DNA of 64,000 nt from Bacillus alkalisoli. Its GTDB lineage: Bacteria > Bacillota > Bacilli > Bacillales > Bacillaceae_I. The notes under the pieces were generated by a model that was not told the origin of the DNA, did not search any database, and worked only from the letters and a program-made list of their open reading frames with translations. Of this stretch, positions 34,429 to 44,815 are shown one piece after another (the stretch's first letter is position 1; each line of letters starts with the position of its first letter). The translations under genes and the position numbers were made by a program. The stretch lies in NCBI RefSeq assembly GCF_002797415.1, contig NZ_KZ454944.1, positions 457,745-521,744 of the forward strand. Reading direction: 5' to 3'.

Positions 34429-36012
34429 CTCTATAATACCTATAAGTTTTTCAATTAAGGTTATGTCTATTTCGAAAGGAATTCCATTATCACGTAGAAA
34501 TGCTTCTTTTGTTTTGATAAGATTATCTATTTCTATAACGGAAACGTCCTTGATTTCTTTAAGTAATGTTCTGGTGTAAAGTAAGTCATAATAAGTTACT
34601 CTTGGATAATCGCCACCCTCATAAGTACCATCGTGGTTCCTTTGATAATACAAATCTCCATCTTCTGTTATCCATTCGACATTTGTATCAATTATAGCCT
34701 GTAATATTTCGTCAGCTACATTTAAATACTGTTCATTCCTTGATTTTTTGTAAGAGAAATATAGGTAATTCATAATACTCAAAGCATGGTTTAAGGAAAC
34801 ATGTGGTAAGTCATCGCTATACTCTGAAAAATAATCTACGATAAAAGCACCATCAGAAGTTTTCATAATTTTGTTATCATTGAATTGTTTTACAAGGAAG
34901 TCAGCATAAATCTTATAATCATCCTCAAATCCTGTAATACCTAATAATAAGGCTCTTCGTTCTTGTGCTCTAAAAATATTGTCATTATGTCTAGAATCTA
35001 CATAATTAGTCGGAATACCATAGTTCCTTTCTAACCAAGTACTAGTATAATTTGTATACCATAATCCATCTGGATTACGTATTTCATTTAACATTAAAAA
35101 TGCGTTCCAATTTATTGATTCGAAAAAGCGGCTATCCGTTTCTTCAAGTGCCAATAGTGACTGTCTGCTACTTGTACGTACAAGGGAACGTAAAAATCCC
35201 ATCTTTGTTTCTGGTCTGATGGACCATGGACCCTTATTATATACAGCTGATGGTGTTAGCCATTTGAATTCATCTTTTCCGATTTCTTCCGCTCTAGCAA
35301 GATCTTCTTGTGTTGAAAACAATGCTTCACCACTTACTACGTACCACATTTCACTCTCACTATCTTTTGCAGAAGTTATTACGTTTAAATAGTGCTCTTT
35401 TTCGTTAACAGACATTTCAAACTGTTTTTTCTCTGCAATAAACTCTTTAATATAACTCGTTAAGTTTTTCTCCTCATATGTATGCGTAAGAGACCTGAAT
35501 TCATACTCTCTACCAAGGAAGACACTTCCTGAAACATAGTCATTTTCCTGGAATTCTAAGTAACCGATTGAATTTGTTGCTGGGTCTGTACCGACTTTTG
35601 GATCATGAATATCGTTCTCTTCAAAATGTTCTCCAAAATCATAAAATGTATATCGATTTGCTTCAAAAGGTTGTTTTACATGTAGAGCAATTTCATTTCT
35701 TCCTGATGAGACTAAATGGATAAAGTGAAACACATCTCCATTCGGTACGATACGTAATGTAATTGTAGCAGTTCCAACTTGTTTCCATTTGGAGGATATG
35801 TTTATATGGTATATCTCATCTTTTATACCATAGGAATAATTTTCTTCTGTATTTAGTAATGAAACAGAGTAACCAGGTGCCACAATAGATGTAGAGTAAT
35901 TATTGCTCAATGTTAACGTATTGTTAATAGGTTTTAATAGAGTTAAAATGGTTATGAATATAATAGTGAACAGTACAATGGATATTGAAATGGTAATTTT
36001 TTTGTTTCGCAT
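34426..36012 (-). CDS. Membrane-anchored protein of unknown function, paralogue A (possible six-hairpin barrel)
   Basis: 528 residues; start ATG 36012 after GGTGGAG. One N-terminal anchor helix (ISIVLFTIIFITILTLL), a beta-rich region (about 40-260), then a helical region with paired-helix character (about 290-510). Motifs are GPWSIRPETKMGFLRSLVR, YTSTWLERNYGIPTNYVDSRHNDNI, HVSLNHALSIMNYLYFSY, and WITEDGDLYYQ. The layout is reminiscent of glucuronyl C5-epimerase or other alpha/alpha-barrel carbohydrate enzymes, but this is only an impression. It is divergently transcribed from a clear paralogue 133 bp away. Confidence 0.75.
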   Translation of the reverse strand: MRNKKITISISIVLFTIIFITILTLLKPINNTLTLSNNYSTSIVAPGYSVSLLNTEENYSYGIKDEIYHINISSKWKQVGTATITLRIVPNGDVFHFIHLVSSGRNEIALHVKQPFEANRYTFYDFGEHFEENDIHDPKVGTDPATNSIGYLEFQENDYVSGSVFLGREYEFRSLTHTYEEKNLTSYIKEFIAEKKQFEMSVNEKEHYLNVITSAKDSESEMWYVVSGEALFSTQEDLARAEEIGKDEFKWLTPSAVYNKGPWSIRPETKMGFLRSLVRTSSRQSLLALEETDSRFFESINWNAFLMLNEIRNPDGLWYTNYTSTWLERNYGIPTNYVDSRHNDNIFRAQERRALLLGITGFEDDYKIYADFLVKQFNDNKIMKTSDGAFIVDYFSEYSDDLPHVSLNHALSIMNYLYFSYKKSRNEQYLNVADEILQAIIDTNVEWITEDGDLYYQRNHDGTYEGGDYPRVTYYDLLYTRTLLKEIKDVSVIEIDNLIKTKEAFLRDNGIPFEIDITLIEKLIGIIE

Positions 36013-36145
36013 ATAAACTCCACCTTCATATTTTAGGAAGTATTATTATATCACTTTTTTTAGAAAATAGTGAAATGTTGAATGAATGGAAGGTATAAAC
36101 ATGATATGTTCTCCATTGGAAATCATTTTAGAAAGGGAAGTATAA

Positions 36146-37804
36146 ATGAAAAGATCAGTACTTATAGTCATCATTGTGTCTGTATTTATTGCTATTGTTG
36201 GTGTCATAGCAATATACAAATTTAACAAAAATACATCACCAGCTAAACATGAAGAATTAACGGGAACTATTGTTACAATCCAGTTAAGTGATTCAGGTGA
36301 ACTAAGCGTCGGGGACCCTTCCTATGCCTTAAATAATAAAAGGGTATATGAAAAGGAATATATTAGAGCAAAAGATATCATCACGGAATTTGACTTTGAT
36401 TCAGTTGACCGAAAAAATACAATAGGCAGGATTCAAATAACAAAAAGAATTATAGACAATGGTGATTCGTTTATTTTTACAAAGTTTCATAATGATGTTT
36501 CAGAAGATGTTTCCATAACATTCCAAATGCCGTTTTTTCAAGGGAATAGATTTAATATTATTGACTTTGATGAACGTTACATTGAAAGAGTTCACGATAA
36601 TACCATTGGTGTAGACCCTACCACAAATGCCATTGGGATTATTGAAGTATATAATTATGACCAATTAAGGAATAGTGTAATGTTAAGTAAAAATTATATC
36701 TCTAAAGAACTTACTACTACATATGAGAATGGAGATAGTAGCAAGTTGAGAGAGCTAGTAAGTGAGGAAAAAGATTTTAGAGTACATACTTTCAATGATC
36801 AAGTAGTATTAGAATATACACTTCATTCATTTGGAGAGGATATATCTGAGAATTGGTTCCTTATGTCTAGTAAACCTTTGTTCGAAAAAGAGGAAAACTT
36901 AACAGACTGGATTACGTATGTCATCGAAGAATATCAGCGTGCTAATAACTGGTATACTGCAGAAGGACCTTATAAAAAACTCCCATGGTCTATAGAGCCT
37001 TTCACTGAAATGGGATATGGGCGTAACCTAGGTGTGATGCAAGATAAAAGACCTTTAGATTATTATGAGAGAAGCGGAGAGCGATTCTATTATAATATAG
37101 TTATTAACTCTATCACTAACTTATTCGCATATAAAGAAGGGAAAGGTGACCTTTGGGAAACGGAGTATACAAGTACATGGCTTAAAAACAGTTATGGTTT
37201 AGTCGCACCATATGTTGATACACGTCACAATGAAAATATTGCATTATTTCTCAATAGGGCAGGTAACTTATTGTCAATAAATGAGTTAGAGAACGCCCAA
37301 CAAATATACGCTAATTTCCTTGTCAACCAAGTGAAGGAAGGCAATAAAATAGTGGTTGAAGATGCATATTTAATAGCTGATTATTTTTCACCAAGTCAGC
37401 AAACTAAGACTCATGCATCATTAAATCATGCAGTCGGTGAAATGAACTTTTTATTAGATAGTTACAGGGATACAAAAAATGAACAGTATTTAGAAGTTGC
37501 ACAAAACATACGTAGAGCAATTGAAACATTAGGGGAAGAATGGATTGCAGAAAATGGTGACCTCTGGTATCAAGTGAATGAAGACCTCACTTTTACTGGA
37601 ACAGATTATGTGACTCTAACACTCTCTGATTTACTATTTTCCCAAAATAAGTGGGAAGAAAATAATATGGATAGAAGTGAGCTTTTTGATAAACTAATCT
37701 ATTCAAAAACAACATTCTTAGTAAGTAGTGATGAAGATATCCCATCATACATGTTAGAATTATTAGAAAAGCAAGGATTCGGTAAGATTTTAAATGCCGA
37801 ATAA
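36146..37804 (+). CDS. Membrane-anchored protein of unknown function, paralogue B
   Basis: 552 residues; start ATG 36146 after GAAAGGGAAG. It has the same architecture as the divergent neighbour: one anchor helix, a beta-rich part with VGVDPTTNAIGIIEVYNYD (versus VGTDPATNSIGYLEFQEND), then LPWSIEPFTEMGYGRNLG, YTSTWLKNSYGLVAPYVDTRHNENI, HASLNHAVGEMNFLLDSY, and WIAENGDLWYQVN. The paired motifs make common origin certain even though overall identity looks low. It presumably acts outside the membrane on a wall or capsule polymer; this is inferred. Confidence 0.75.
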   Translation: MKRSVLIVIIVSVFIAIVGVIAIYKFNKNTSPAKHEELTGTIVTIQLSDSGELSVGDPSYALNNKRVYEKEYIRAKDIITEFDFDSVDRKNTIGRIQITKRIIDNGDSFIFTKFHNDVSEDVSITFQMPFFQGNRFNIIDFDERYIERVHDNTIGVDPTTNAIGIIEVYNYDQLRNSVMLSKNYISKELTTTYENGDSSKLRELVSEEKDFRVHTFNDQVVLEYTLHSFGEDISENWFLMSSKPLFEKEENLTDWITYVIEEYQRANNWYTAEGPYKKLPWSIEPFTEMGYGRNLGVMQDKRPLDYYERSGERFYYNIVINSITNLFAYKEGKGDLWETEYTSTWLKNSYGLVAPYVDTRHNENIALFLNRAGNLLSINELENAQQIYANFLVNQVKEGNKIVVEDAYLIADYFSPSQQTKTHASLNHAVGEMNFLLDSYRDTKNEQYLEVAQNIRRAIETLGEEWIAENGDLWYQVNEDLTFTGTDYVTLTLSDLLFSQNKWEENNMDRSELFDKLIYSKTTFLVSSDEDIPSYMLELLEKQGFGKILNAE

Positions 37805-37821
37805 TAGAAGAAAATAATGAA

Positions 37822-38055
37822 AAAAGAGGCTGGGCCAAAAAAATGGTAGAAGTTGAACTTCATGAGGCCGATGAAGTTCATCTAGCCAAAAAAATCAGTT
37901 GAATTTGAACTTCATAAAGCCAATTAAGTTCTTTTGTAGAGAGTGCTTCCGGATTTTTTTACATTGGCTGATACTTTTGTTCCATCAATATAGAAAGGCC
38001 CCCAAGAACAAAAAATAGTTCTTGGGGGCCTCTTCCATTTAACTGACTGGGTTTT
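37822..38055 (-). pseudogene. Second, inverted copy of the transposase-derived fragment
   Basis: On the minus strand: GAGGCCCCCAAGAAC hairpin with its partner, then IDGTKVSANVKKSGSTLYKRT followed by stop codons and TGAAGTTCA hairpin repeats. It matches 32440-32580 with fewer lesions. The end near 37822 (GAGGCTGGGCC) may be an element terminus. It is the only content of 37805-38136. Confidence 0.7.
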
Positions 38056-38136
38056 GTCCCATCCTCATTTGAAATTGCAATTGTAAAAAAATATTTGGAA
38101 CAAACCTTAAATAGCGTAAACACCTCTGTACCTAGT

Positions 38137-40131
38137 TTATCTCTTAGAGATATCAAGTGCTTTCATTATTTCTCTTTTTAACGGCTCTGCAAGCGTCATA
38201 GAGTAAAGTGTACTAATATGATGATGATCACGGAATACTAAAATATTTCCTATGACAGCGTGGCATACCTCATTATCACAAAAGTATTCAGTTAGGTCAG
38301 CATAATAAACGTTATCAGGAATCCCTTCTATATCTTCCCAAGGTGGCATATCGGCTAACACTCCGGACCTCTCAACGCTACATTCCTCAGGTCCATTTGT
38401 TTCGACACATACTGGAATATCGATTTCCATTCCTGGAGTATCACGAATGGCAAATATATTAGTAACACCTTCAAACTTTCTCCACATTTCCTTGTAGCCT
38501 TCTGGAACTACATTACCACCGTATACCGTAGCCGTAGTGAAGATTAAGTCAGGCTTATTTTCCATTAAAGGTTCAATGACCAATTCATTCCACTCCATAC
38601 AAGTGTCTGATAATAATCCATTGAAGTCTTCCGTTGAAAATCTGCAAGCGTCTTTATTATATACATCAATCCGTATGTTTAAGTCTGCTGCAAACTGTTC
38701 TAAGGCTGGAAACCAGTGCCCTGAGTGAGAGCCACCAACTAAGGCGATAGTATATTCAGGATTTTCAGTCTCACCATAAGAACATATTTTTACGCCTCTA
38801 TCCCTCATTTTTACGTAACAACCGTCGGCATAAAAAATGGGTAACCTGCTTGTTGCATCAAGAGGTGTATCTATCGGTACGACACCTGGTGTTGCTTCTA
38901 CATTTTCATATAATACCCTAGCACCAGGATAATCTTGAATCTCATACTGAGCTTTCATTTCCTCTTCCATTCTATCTAGGTAAACACTCCAGGTAAAATT
39001 CGCTACAAACACTGGTAAAGCAAAACTCAATAATATGATAGCTAACTTCCTTTTAGAATGTCTTACAGACAAATGCCTTACTGGTGATTCCAAGACTCTA
39101 GTCGTTACTAAAGACAATACGTATGTGAGTAAAAGAATAATTATTCCATCGCGAAGTGAAACGGTTTCCACCTGGAAATAAGCGAAATAGAAAATTAAAA
39201 GTGGCCAATGCCATAAATAAAATCCGTACGAGAAACTTCCGAAGTGTTGGAAAAATTTTGACCCAAGCAAACGCTTTACACCAAACTTTGCATAGTTCTC
39301 AGCAGATATTATGATAAGAATAACACCAGAAGTAGGCAACAAGGCAGCATAGCCTGGGAATACGGTCGAAACTGGTAAAAGAATACCGGTAAGTAGAATA
39401 ATACCAAGCCCTAACCATCCTATAATCGTACTAATCCATTTATTTAAAGAAAGATATGGTAGTAGTAAAGCTAAAATTCCTCCTAAGCTAAATTCCCATA
39501 CACGAGCGAAAGTGTCAAAATATGCCCACGGCTGATTAGTTGACGTAATATAAATGGAATATGTAATAGAGGAAATAAAAATAATAGTCAATACAGCTAA
39601 CAATGTTTTACGTAAAGGGGCTTTAAACAGTTTTTGTGCAATTAAAAATGCAAGGAAAATGACAACTGGCCAAATAATATAAAACTGTCCTTGAATGGAT
39701 AAAGCCCAAAAGTGTTGCAGCGGGCTTGCTGAGTTATTTTGAGCCAAGTAGTCAACTGCATCCACTGCTAACTTCCAGTTTTGAACGTATAAACCTGAAG
39801 CGAAGATTTCTGCAATTACTTGTCTCCACTGTAATTGTGGTAAAACTAAAAAGGAAAAAACAGCTGATACTAGCAAGACTAGAAAAGCAAGTGGAAATAA
39901 CCTTCTTCCCAATCCTAATAAATATTCAGTATATCGAACCTTTCCTTCTTTTTCTATTTTAGCTAACAATGAGGTCGTAATTAAAAATCCAGATACGATA
40001 AAGAAGACGTCCACACCACCAGATACAGTTCCAAGCCAAATATGATATACGGCAACTAATATTGCTGCAACGGCCCGTACTCCTTCTAGTTCAGGGCGGA
40101 ATTTTTTTCCTGGTATCTTTAAATCATTCAT
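38137..40131 (-). CDS. OatA-like O-acyltransferase (acyltransferase-3 plus SGNH domain)
   Basis: 664 residues. The N-terminal acyltransferase-3 domain has FRPELEGVRAVAAILVAVYH, GGVDVFFIVSGFLI, a RLFPLAF segment, and about eleven membrane helices to about residue 390. The C-terminal external part has SGNH-like marks: ALVGGSHSGHWFPALEQFA (block I, here GGSHS instead of GDSHS), TATVYGGNV, and DHHHISTLYS (catalytic Asp-His pair). Proteins of this design acetylate peptidoglycan (OatA) or other wall polymers on the outer face, giving lysozyme resistance. It is monocistronic. Confidence 0.9.
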   Translation of the reverse strand: MNDLKIPGKKFRPELEGVRAVAAILVAVYHIWLGTVSGGVDVFFIVSGFLITTSLLAKIEKEGKVRYTEYLLGLGRRLFPLAFLVLLVSAVFSFLVLPQLQWRQVIAEIFASGLYVQNWKLAVDAVDYLAQNNSASPLQHFWALSIQGQFYIIWPVVIFLAFLIAQKLFKAPLRKTLLAVLTIIFISSITYSIYITSTNQPWAYFDTFARVWEFSLGGILALLLPYLSLNKWISTIIGWLGLGIILLTGILLPVSTVFPGYAALLPTSGVILIIISAENYAKFGVKRLLGSKFFQHFGSFSYGFYLWHWPLLIFYFAYFQVETVSLRDGIIILLLTYVLSLVTTRVLESPVRHLSVRHSKRKLAIILLSFALPVFVANFTWSVYLDRMEEEMKAQYEIQDYPGARVLYENVEATPGVVPIDTPLDATSRLPIFYADGCYVKMRDRGVKICSYGETENPEYTIALVGGSHSGHWFPALEQFAADLNIRIDVYNKDACRFSTEDFNGLLSDTCMEWNELVIEPLMENKPDLIFTTATVYGGNVVPEGYKEMWRKFEGVTNIFAIRDTPGMEIDIPVCVETNGPEECSVERSGVLADMPPWEDIEGIPDNVYYADLTEYFCDNEVCHAVIGNILVFRDHHHISTLYSMTLAEPLKREIMKALDISKR

Positions 40132-40259
40132 TTATATTATCTCCATTCTTCCTTATATCTGCATTTCATTACTAATATTATAATATCTACCACAACATTA
40201 TCAAGGAGAATGGGGATGGGGGCCAAGTTCTCATCAATAGGAGAACATGACCCTCGTTC

Positions 40260-40757
40260 CTATTGTAAGTTCAATTTAATCGTTTTAATAGCCGATCTAC
40301 GCCACGATTTGACGGCTGCTACAGTTGTTCCGTATTCTTCTGCAATTTCCTCTAGCTTTTTCCCTTTTAAAATGAATTCGATTAACCACCTTTTTTGATT
40401 TTCTGTCAGATTTTTTATATAGCACTCTAAATCACGGAGTTGTTCGTGGATTGTTTTGTTAGAGTGATCCGGTATAACTTCTTCTAGACCAGGCTTCCAA
40501 GAGCAATGTGTATCATAAAAGCGACGGTCTTTTTTTATCAAGTTTATTAACATTCCACGTACAGTCCAATATGCATATGTGGAGAAAGTTGCTTTACTTT
40601 CTTCGTAGCCTTTCCACGCATACCATAATGCGACAAGCCCTTCTTGATACATTTCCTCAATGTCCTCTTCCCGTACGTGTAGAGTTTGGATGATTTTATA
40701 AATTACTAACCCGTATTGTTCCACAATCATACTAAACTCTCTATCTTTTATCCCCAT
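40260..40757 (-). CDS. Sigma-70-family RNA polymerase sigma factor
   Basis: Start taken as ATG 40757 after AAAGGTG (GTG 40766 possible). The product is about 165 residues. Region 2 is REEDIEEMYQEGLVALWYAWKGYEESKATFSTYAYWTVRGMLINLIKKDRR; region 4 is LTENQKRWLIEFILKGKKLEEIAEEYGTTVAAVKSWRRSAIKTIK. There is no separate anti-sigma gene nearby. The region-2 pattern (FSTYAYWTVRGMLINLI) is nearer SigF/SigH-like or phage-type factors than ECF factors. It is followed by a short GGGAGAATG-type sequence and no clear terminator. Confidence 0.85.
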   Translation of the reverse strand: MGIKDREFSMIVEQYGLVIYKIIQTLHVREEDIEEMYQEGLVALWYAWKGYEESKATFSTYAYWTVRGMLINLIKKDRRFYDTHCSWKPGLEEVIPDHSNKTIHEQLRDLECYIKNLTENQKRWLIEFILKGKKLEEIAEEYGTTVAAVKSWRRSAIKTIKLNLQ

Positions 40758-40994
40758 TTTATACACCTTTCTAAAAGTGCACTTTTCATGTTTTCCGCGG
40801 TAATTAAAAGATAAACTTCTAATATATATATGTCATATAGGTATATGGGAAGTTTGCTGAGTAAAGAGGAAGGGAAACGTTACGTTTAGCTTAGAGAATA
40901 TAATGAGTATTGGTGGAGTGTAGAAGTTTTATTGAACAATTAAATGAAAAATAGGTCGACTATCCGTTCGATAGGTCAATATTTGGAGGTAAAT

Positions 40995-41075
40995 ATGGTA
41001 CGGGATTTATCAAAAATTCTACTTTATGTGCATCAATGTCATATTACGGTTCGTTTAATGAAAAACGTTAATTGA
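40995..41075 (+). CDS. Possible 26-residue small protein
   Basis: ATG 40995 is preceded by ATTTGGAGGTAAAT, a strong site, and gives MVRDLSKILLYVHQCHITVR followed by LMKNVN and TGA. There is no known relative. Only the ribosome binding site supports it. The rest of 40758-41091 shows no other gene. Confidence 0.3.
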   Translation: MVRDLSKILLYVHQCHITVRLMKNVN

Positions 41076-41091
41076 TGATTTAGATATACAA

Positions 41092-41143
41092 AAGGACGGG
41101 GTTGAAAATCTCATGAATGAGAAAATCAACCCCGTCCTTTTTC
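41092..41143. repeat. Palindrome of the GGACGGGGTTG family between two genes
   Basis: AAAGGACGGGGTTGAAAATC and right arm AAAATCAACCCCGTCCTTTTT around TCATGAATGA. The right side ends in a T-run, and the minus-strand wall protein gene ends just beyond it, so it probably terminates transcription. Confidence 0.85.
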
Positions 41144-41147
41144 TTCT

Positions 41148-43217
41148 TTACTTCAAATCACTCAAAGGAATTCTTTCTACAGCATAGTACCATTTTCTAT
41201 TAATTAGTAGTTCTGATAACACGATAATTTGATCATTATGGTGGTAGAGTTTGACTGTGTCACCATATGTTTCGTAAACATCTTCTATATCCCATGATTC
41301 ATAATTGTATTCTACTACTAAATCAAGGAAGTCTACTGGTGTTGTAAAAAACTTATTATTATCTAAGTTAAACGTAATCGCCATAAAATCTTCCATTGTT
41401 CCTGCATAAAGCATGTCGTTATTCTGCTTCATCGTTGATCTGAAAATATGACCAAATCCATTAAATAAAAATTTTCCATCTGGTGAAATTTTAAAGTAAG
41501 GAGTCATCAGATAGTATCCGTGATATGGTGAATCATAGTAACTATTAATTACACCATTTTCTATTGTATATGCCGAAAACTTTCTAGGCGAACTATCTGT
41601 TGTGATGGAATAAATTTTAGACATAGAAGGATGCATTTCTATAAAACTAGCATGTCGTATCGTACTAGAACTTATTTCTTTACCAGTTGCAACAGAATAG
41701 CTTTTTAACGTAGTCCATTGGCCAGAACCAGAAGATACATAAACATATCCATTATTGTCAGCGACGATATCAAACGGATCGTTCGTCGTGTTAATCATTT
41801 TCGTTAATTTCATCGTATCTGTATTAATGACTGCGATGGCACCGTATTGTTGTTCATTCCACCAATAAGCACTTCTTTTTGGAGAAACAAGTGTTACAAA
41901 TAACTGATTGCCTTGAACGTATATCGTCTCAGGTGAAAGATCCCACTTATGGGCTAAACTTATTTCTGTTGATTCACCTGTATGGATATGAATAGCATGT
42001 AGGCTGTTTTCTTCACCAAAAATCGTAAAGGCGATATCTTTCGTAGGATGCATTACCATATCGGTAACTGTAGCATCAAAAAGCAGTTCAATAATCGATT
42101 CTGGATGTTCAACTAGAGCATCTGCCGTATTAGATGTAATGGCTTTTTCACCACCAATAACATAAATGTTTTTAAACTTATTTAACATAAAGTACTCTGA
42201 AACAGCATCTAAAGGTTGAGATGGATGGGATAAGATAATATTTGCATTTAATTTGTTTGCTAAACCTGAAGCAGCTACAGCATCAGGATAATCTTCTTTT
42301 GTTTTACTTACAGATGTTCCGCGAACAATTAATGCATTTTCTCGTTTTGTATGATTGGCAGCAAGGTTTGTTGCATAACGGTTCGATCCAGAAAATCTAG
42401 TAATCTGTATTCCTTGCTTTTTTAACAAATTTTCTACTTCATCACTAATTGCTACTTTTCCTCCATATATATATACCTCTTGAATTGAAGATGGTAAATG
42501 AACAGGTAAAGTTTTACTTGTTGCTAGATAAATAGGAAGTTTTTCAATTGCTGAGATTCCAGAAGCTGATAATGCATCTGCTACTGTAAGTCCATTTACT
42601 AGAATAGCAACTTTCCCTTGATGAAGCCCAGCGTGTTCATTTATTTTAGAGGCTGTATGAAAACGGGAAGATCCTGAAATCCTTATTGGTTTCATACCTA
42701 ATTCTTCAATCGATCGGATGACCTTTTCATTTATTGCGCTTGTTCCGCCTAGAACTAATACATCCTTTGTATTTAGCCTTTTAAGTTCTCTAATTACAAG
42801 TTCATCTAAATTATGTGACGGAGTTAGTAAGATAGGTGCATTTTTCACACCAGCCAAACCTGCTGCCGCTAATGCATCCGCTGGGTCATCAGCTCTTGCT
42901 AAGATAACGGTGTTTGATTGTGTCCATCCTTTTTTAGATAACTGGACAGCAGTATCGATACGACTAACACCGGACAATCGAGTATAGCGAGAAAAATAGC
43001 CATCTTCATTTAGTGTTTCACCAGTATACATAGACTCTTTTTGTACATATTGAAAAGATGAATCATTTATCGAACTTTCTTTAAGAAGTTGCTCGGAGTC
43101 TATGATTGAGCTAGCATCAAATTTCTTAACTCCAGTAGCACCCACACTCGTTGCAAATAGACCACTAAAAACAAGAACAACCACACACGTTAACAAAAAC
43201 AATTTTTTGTTGAACAT
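41148..43217 (-). CDS. Secreted wall protein with three CWB2 repeats and a C-terminal propeller-like domain
   Basis: 689 residues. Signal peptide (LLTCVVVLVFSGLFATSVGA). Three cell-wall-binding-2 repeats occupy about 60-370: RLSGVSRIDTAVQLSKKGW with VLGGTSAINEKV, RISGSSRFHTASKINEH with YIYGGKVAISDEV, and RFSGSNRYATNLAANH with YVIGGEKAITSNTAD. These bind anionic wall polymers or teichoic acids. The C-terminal part (about 380-660) is beta-rich with repeated VYVSSGSGQW, SIRHASFIEMHPSMSKIYSIT and PYFKISPDGKFLF units like a YncE-type propeller. It is monocistronic. Confidence 0.9.
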   Translation of the reverse strand: MFNKKLFLLTCVVVLVFSGLFATSVGATGVKKFDASSIIDSEQLLKESSINDSSFQYVQKESMYTGETLNEDGYFSRYTRLSGVSRIDTAVQLSKKGWTQSNTVILARADDPADALAAAGLAGVKNAPILLTPSHNLDELVIRELKRLNTKDVLVLGGTSAINEKVIRSIEELGMKPIRISGSSRFHTASKINEHAGLHQGKVAILVNGLTVADALSASGISAIEKLPIYLATSKTLPVHLPSSIQEVYIYGGKVAISDEVENLLKKQGIQITRFSGSNRYATNLAANHTKRENALIVRGTSVSKTKEDYPDAVAASGLANKLNANIILSHPSQPLDAVSEYFMLNKFKNIYVIGGEKAITSNTADALVEHPESIIELLFDATVTDMVMHPTKDIAFTIFGEENSLHAIHIHTGESTEISLAHKWDLSPETIYVQGNQLFVTLVSPKRSAYWWNEQQYGAIAVINTDTMKLTKMINTTNDPFDIVADNNGYVYVSSGSGQWTTLKSYSVATGKEISSSTIRHASFIEMHPSMSKIYSITTDSSPRKFSAYTIENGVINSYYDSPYHGYYLMTPYFKISPDGKFLFNGFGHIFRSTMKQNNDMLYAGTMEDFMAITFNLDNNKFFTTPVDFLDLVVEYNYESWDIEDVYETYGDTVKLYHHNDQIIVLSELLINRKWYYAVERIPLSDLK

Positions 43218-43541
43218 TCTATTAACTCTCCCGTTTTACATAAAGTAATAAGGTCAGCCTATGCAACTCTGCCCATATTCTAATGTAATTTTATTGGAAA
43301 AGAGATAGAAAGAATATAGGTACTTTAGCATATATTTTTGCAAAATATTGCAAATCAGATAAAATGTTCCTCTCCCAACTTGTAATATATCTTACTTCAT
43401 CTTAGGATAAATAGGTAGGTCTATAGCACTATTCGGCTATAAAAACAAATACATTTTACCCGATAATTGCTCGATAAAGGAAATAATTATGATAAAATTA
43501 GACAAATAGCAACAATTTTTTTGATGATGGGGACATAATAA

Positions 43542-44611
43542 GTGCAAACAAATATACAAAAAGTAGGATGCATTCTATTATTCTATATTTTCAGTGGTGT
43601 TAACTTAGTTGGATGTGAAAAGGAAAAAAAGCTAGCAGATAGTTTTGAAGAATTATCTTTTAAAAATAAGGTAAGCAAAGAAGTAGAACTTAAACAGGAA
43701 GAAGAGCAGAAGTTAGTAGCAGCTAGGGTACAAGAGTTAAAAGAAATCGAGCGTAAAAAACAAGAGGAATAAGAACAAAAGATAAAAGAAGAAACCCAAC
43801 TTCAAAAGGAATTACAAGAATTAGCGAAAAGAGAAAAAGCATTACAGGAAGAAAACGAGCGTAAAAAGTTAGAGGAACAAAAACAAAAAGAAGAACAGGA
43901 AAGAAAACAACGAGAGAAAACTACACAACAAGAAGAACGTAAAGTAGCAGAAAAGCCACAAAATAAAGAGCAAGTAGTGAAGCCTGCTGTACAAACTGCC
44001 TCCGCAACTTCTTCGAAAGTAGTAGAACCAACATATCTTAATGCTTCTCCAAGCATAAAAACAATAGAATCCTTACTTCCACCAGAAAACTCAAGAGAAC
44101 GAGAGACGGAAGTCTCGCATGTAATGCTTCACTTCATGAGTAACGGTGCTGTAAAACCTAACGATCTCCGTACAATATGAAGGATATTCGTCATCTATTC
44201 ATACAATATGGGGTATCAGCACATTATGTAATAGATCGGAATGGTATTATTCATCGTTTTGTAAAAGAGGACCGTGTGGCTTTTCATGCGGGACCAGGAA
44301 ATCTGCCAGGATTACCACATGTCGCGAACAAGATGAACGATTACTCCAGTGGAATTGAACTATTAGCAATTGGAACTCGCCATGAGATGTTAACAATGCT
44401 TCCAAACTTTCCTTATGATGCCATTGCACCCACTCACGTTGGCTACACTACAGAACAATATAAGTCACTAAACGCATTATTAAACGATATTTACAACAGA
44501 TACCCAACAATCTCAAAGTCTCGTAAACAAGTAATCGGGCACGATGAATATGCTCCAGGTAGAAAAACAGACCCAGGGGAACTATTTGATTGGTCAAAGA
44601 TAGGATTTTAA
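43542..44611 (+). pseudogene. N-acetylmuramoyl-L-alanine amidase gene broken by a stop and a frameshift
   Basis: Frame 1 from GTG 43542 begins with a lipoprotein-like signal (FYIFSGVNLVGC) and a Glu/Lys/Gln-rich coiled coil, but stops at TAA 43770-43772; the same frame continues without further stops to TGA 44178-44180. The amidase_2 domain then continues in another frame: HVMLHFMSNGAVKPND at the end of the first, and DIRHLFIQYGVSAHYVIDRNG, VAFHAGPGN, GIELLAIG and VIGHDEYAPGRKTDPGELFDW in the second. Between ND and YN five bases (CTCCG) stand where three or six are needed. Two independent lesions argue for decay, or alternatively for sequencing errors. Confidence 0.85.
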
Positions 44612-44616
44612 ATAGA

Positions 44617-44678
44617 AGTGGGGACGGGGTTTTTCACGTTTTAACAAATGTGACAGAAACCCAGTCCCCATTTCACCA
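44617..44678. repeat. Palindrome of the GGGACGGGGTT family after the amidase pseudogene
   Basis: GAAGTGGGGACGGGGTTTTT with right arm AACCCAGTCCCCATTTCAC; the C-to-A change in the right arm gives a mismatch, so this copy is older or relaxed. Confidence 0.8.
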
Positions 44679-44815
44679 TTCCTAGAGGAATACATTCTTA
44701 TAGGAATATTTGTTGAAAAGAGAACTCGAAAAGTATTAAAATTCAAATGTAGCTTGAATGATTCAAACGAACTACAATTCATTAATAACCCTAGGAATAT
44801 AGTTCTTTTTACACG

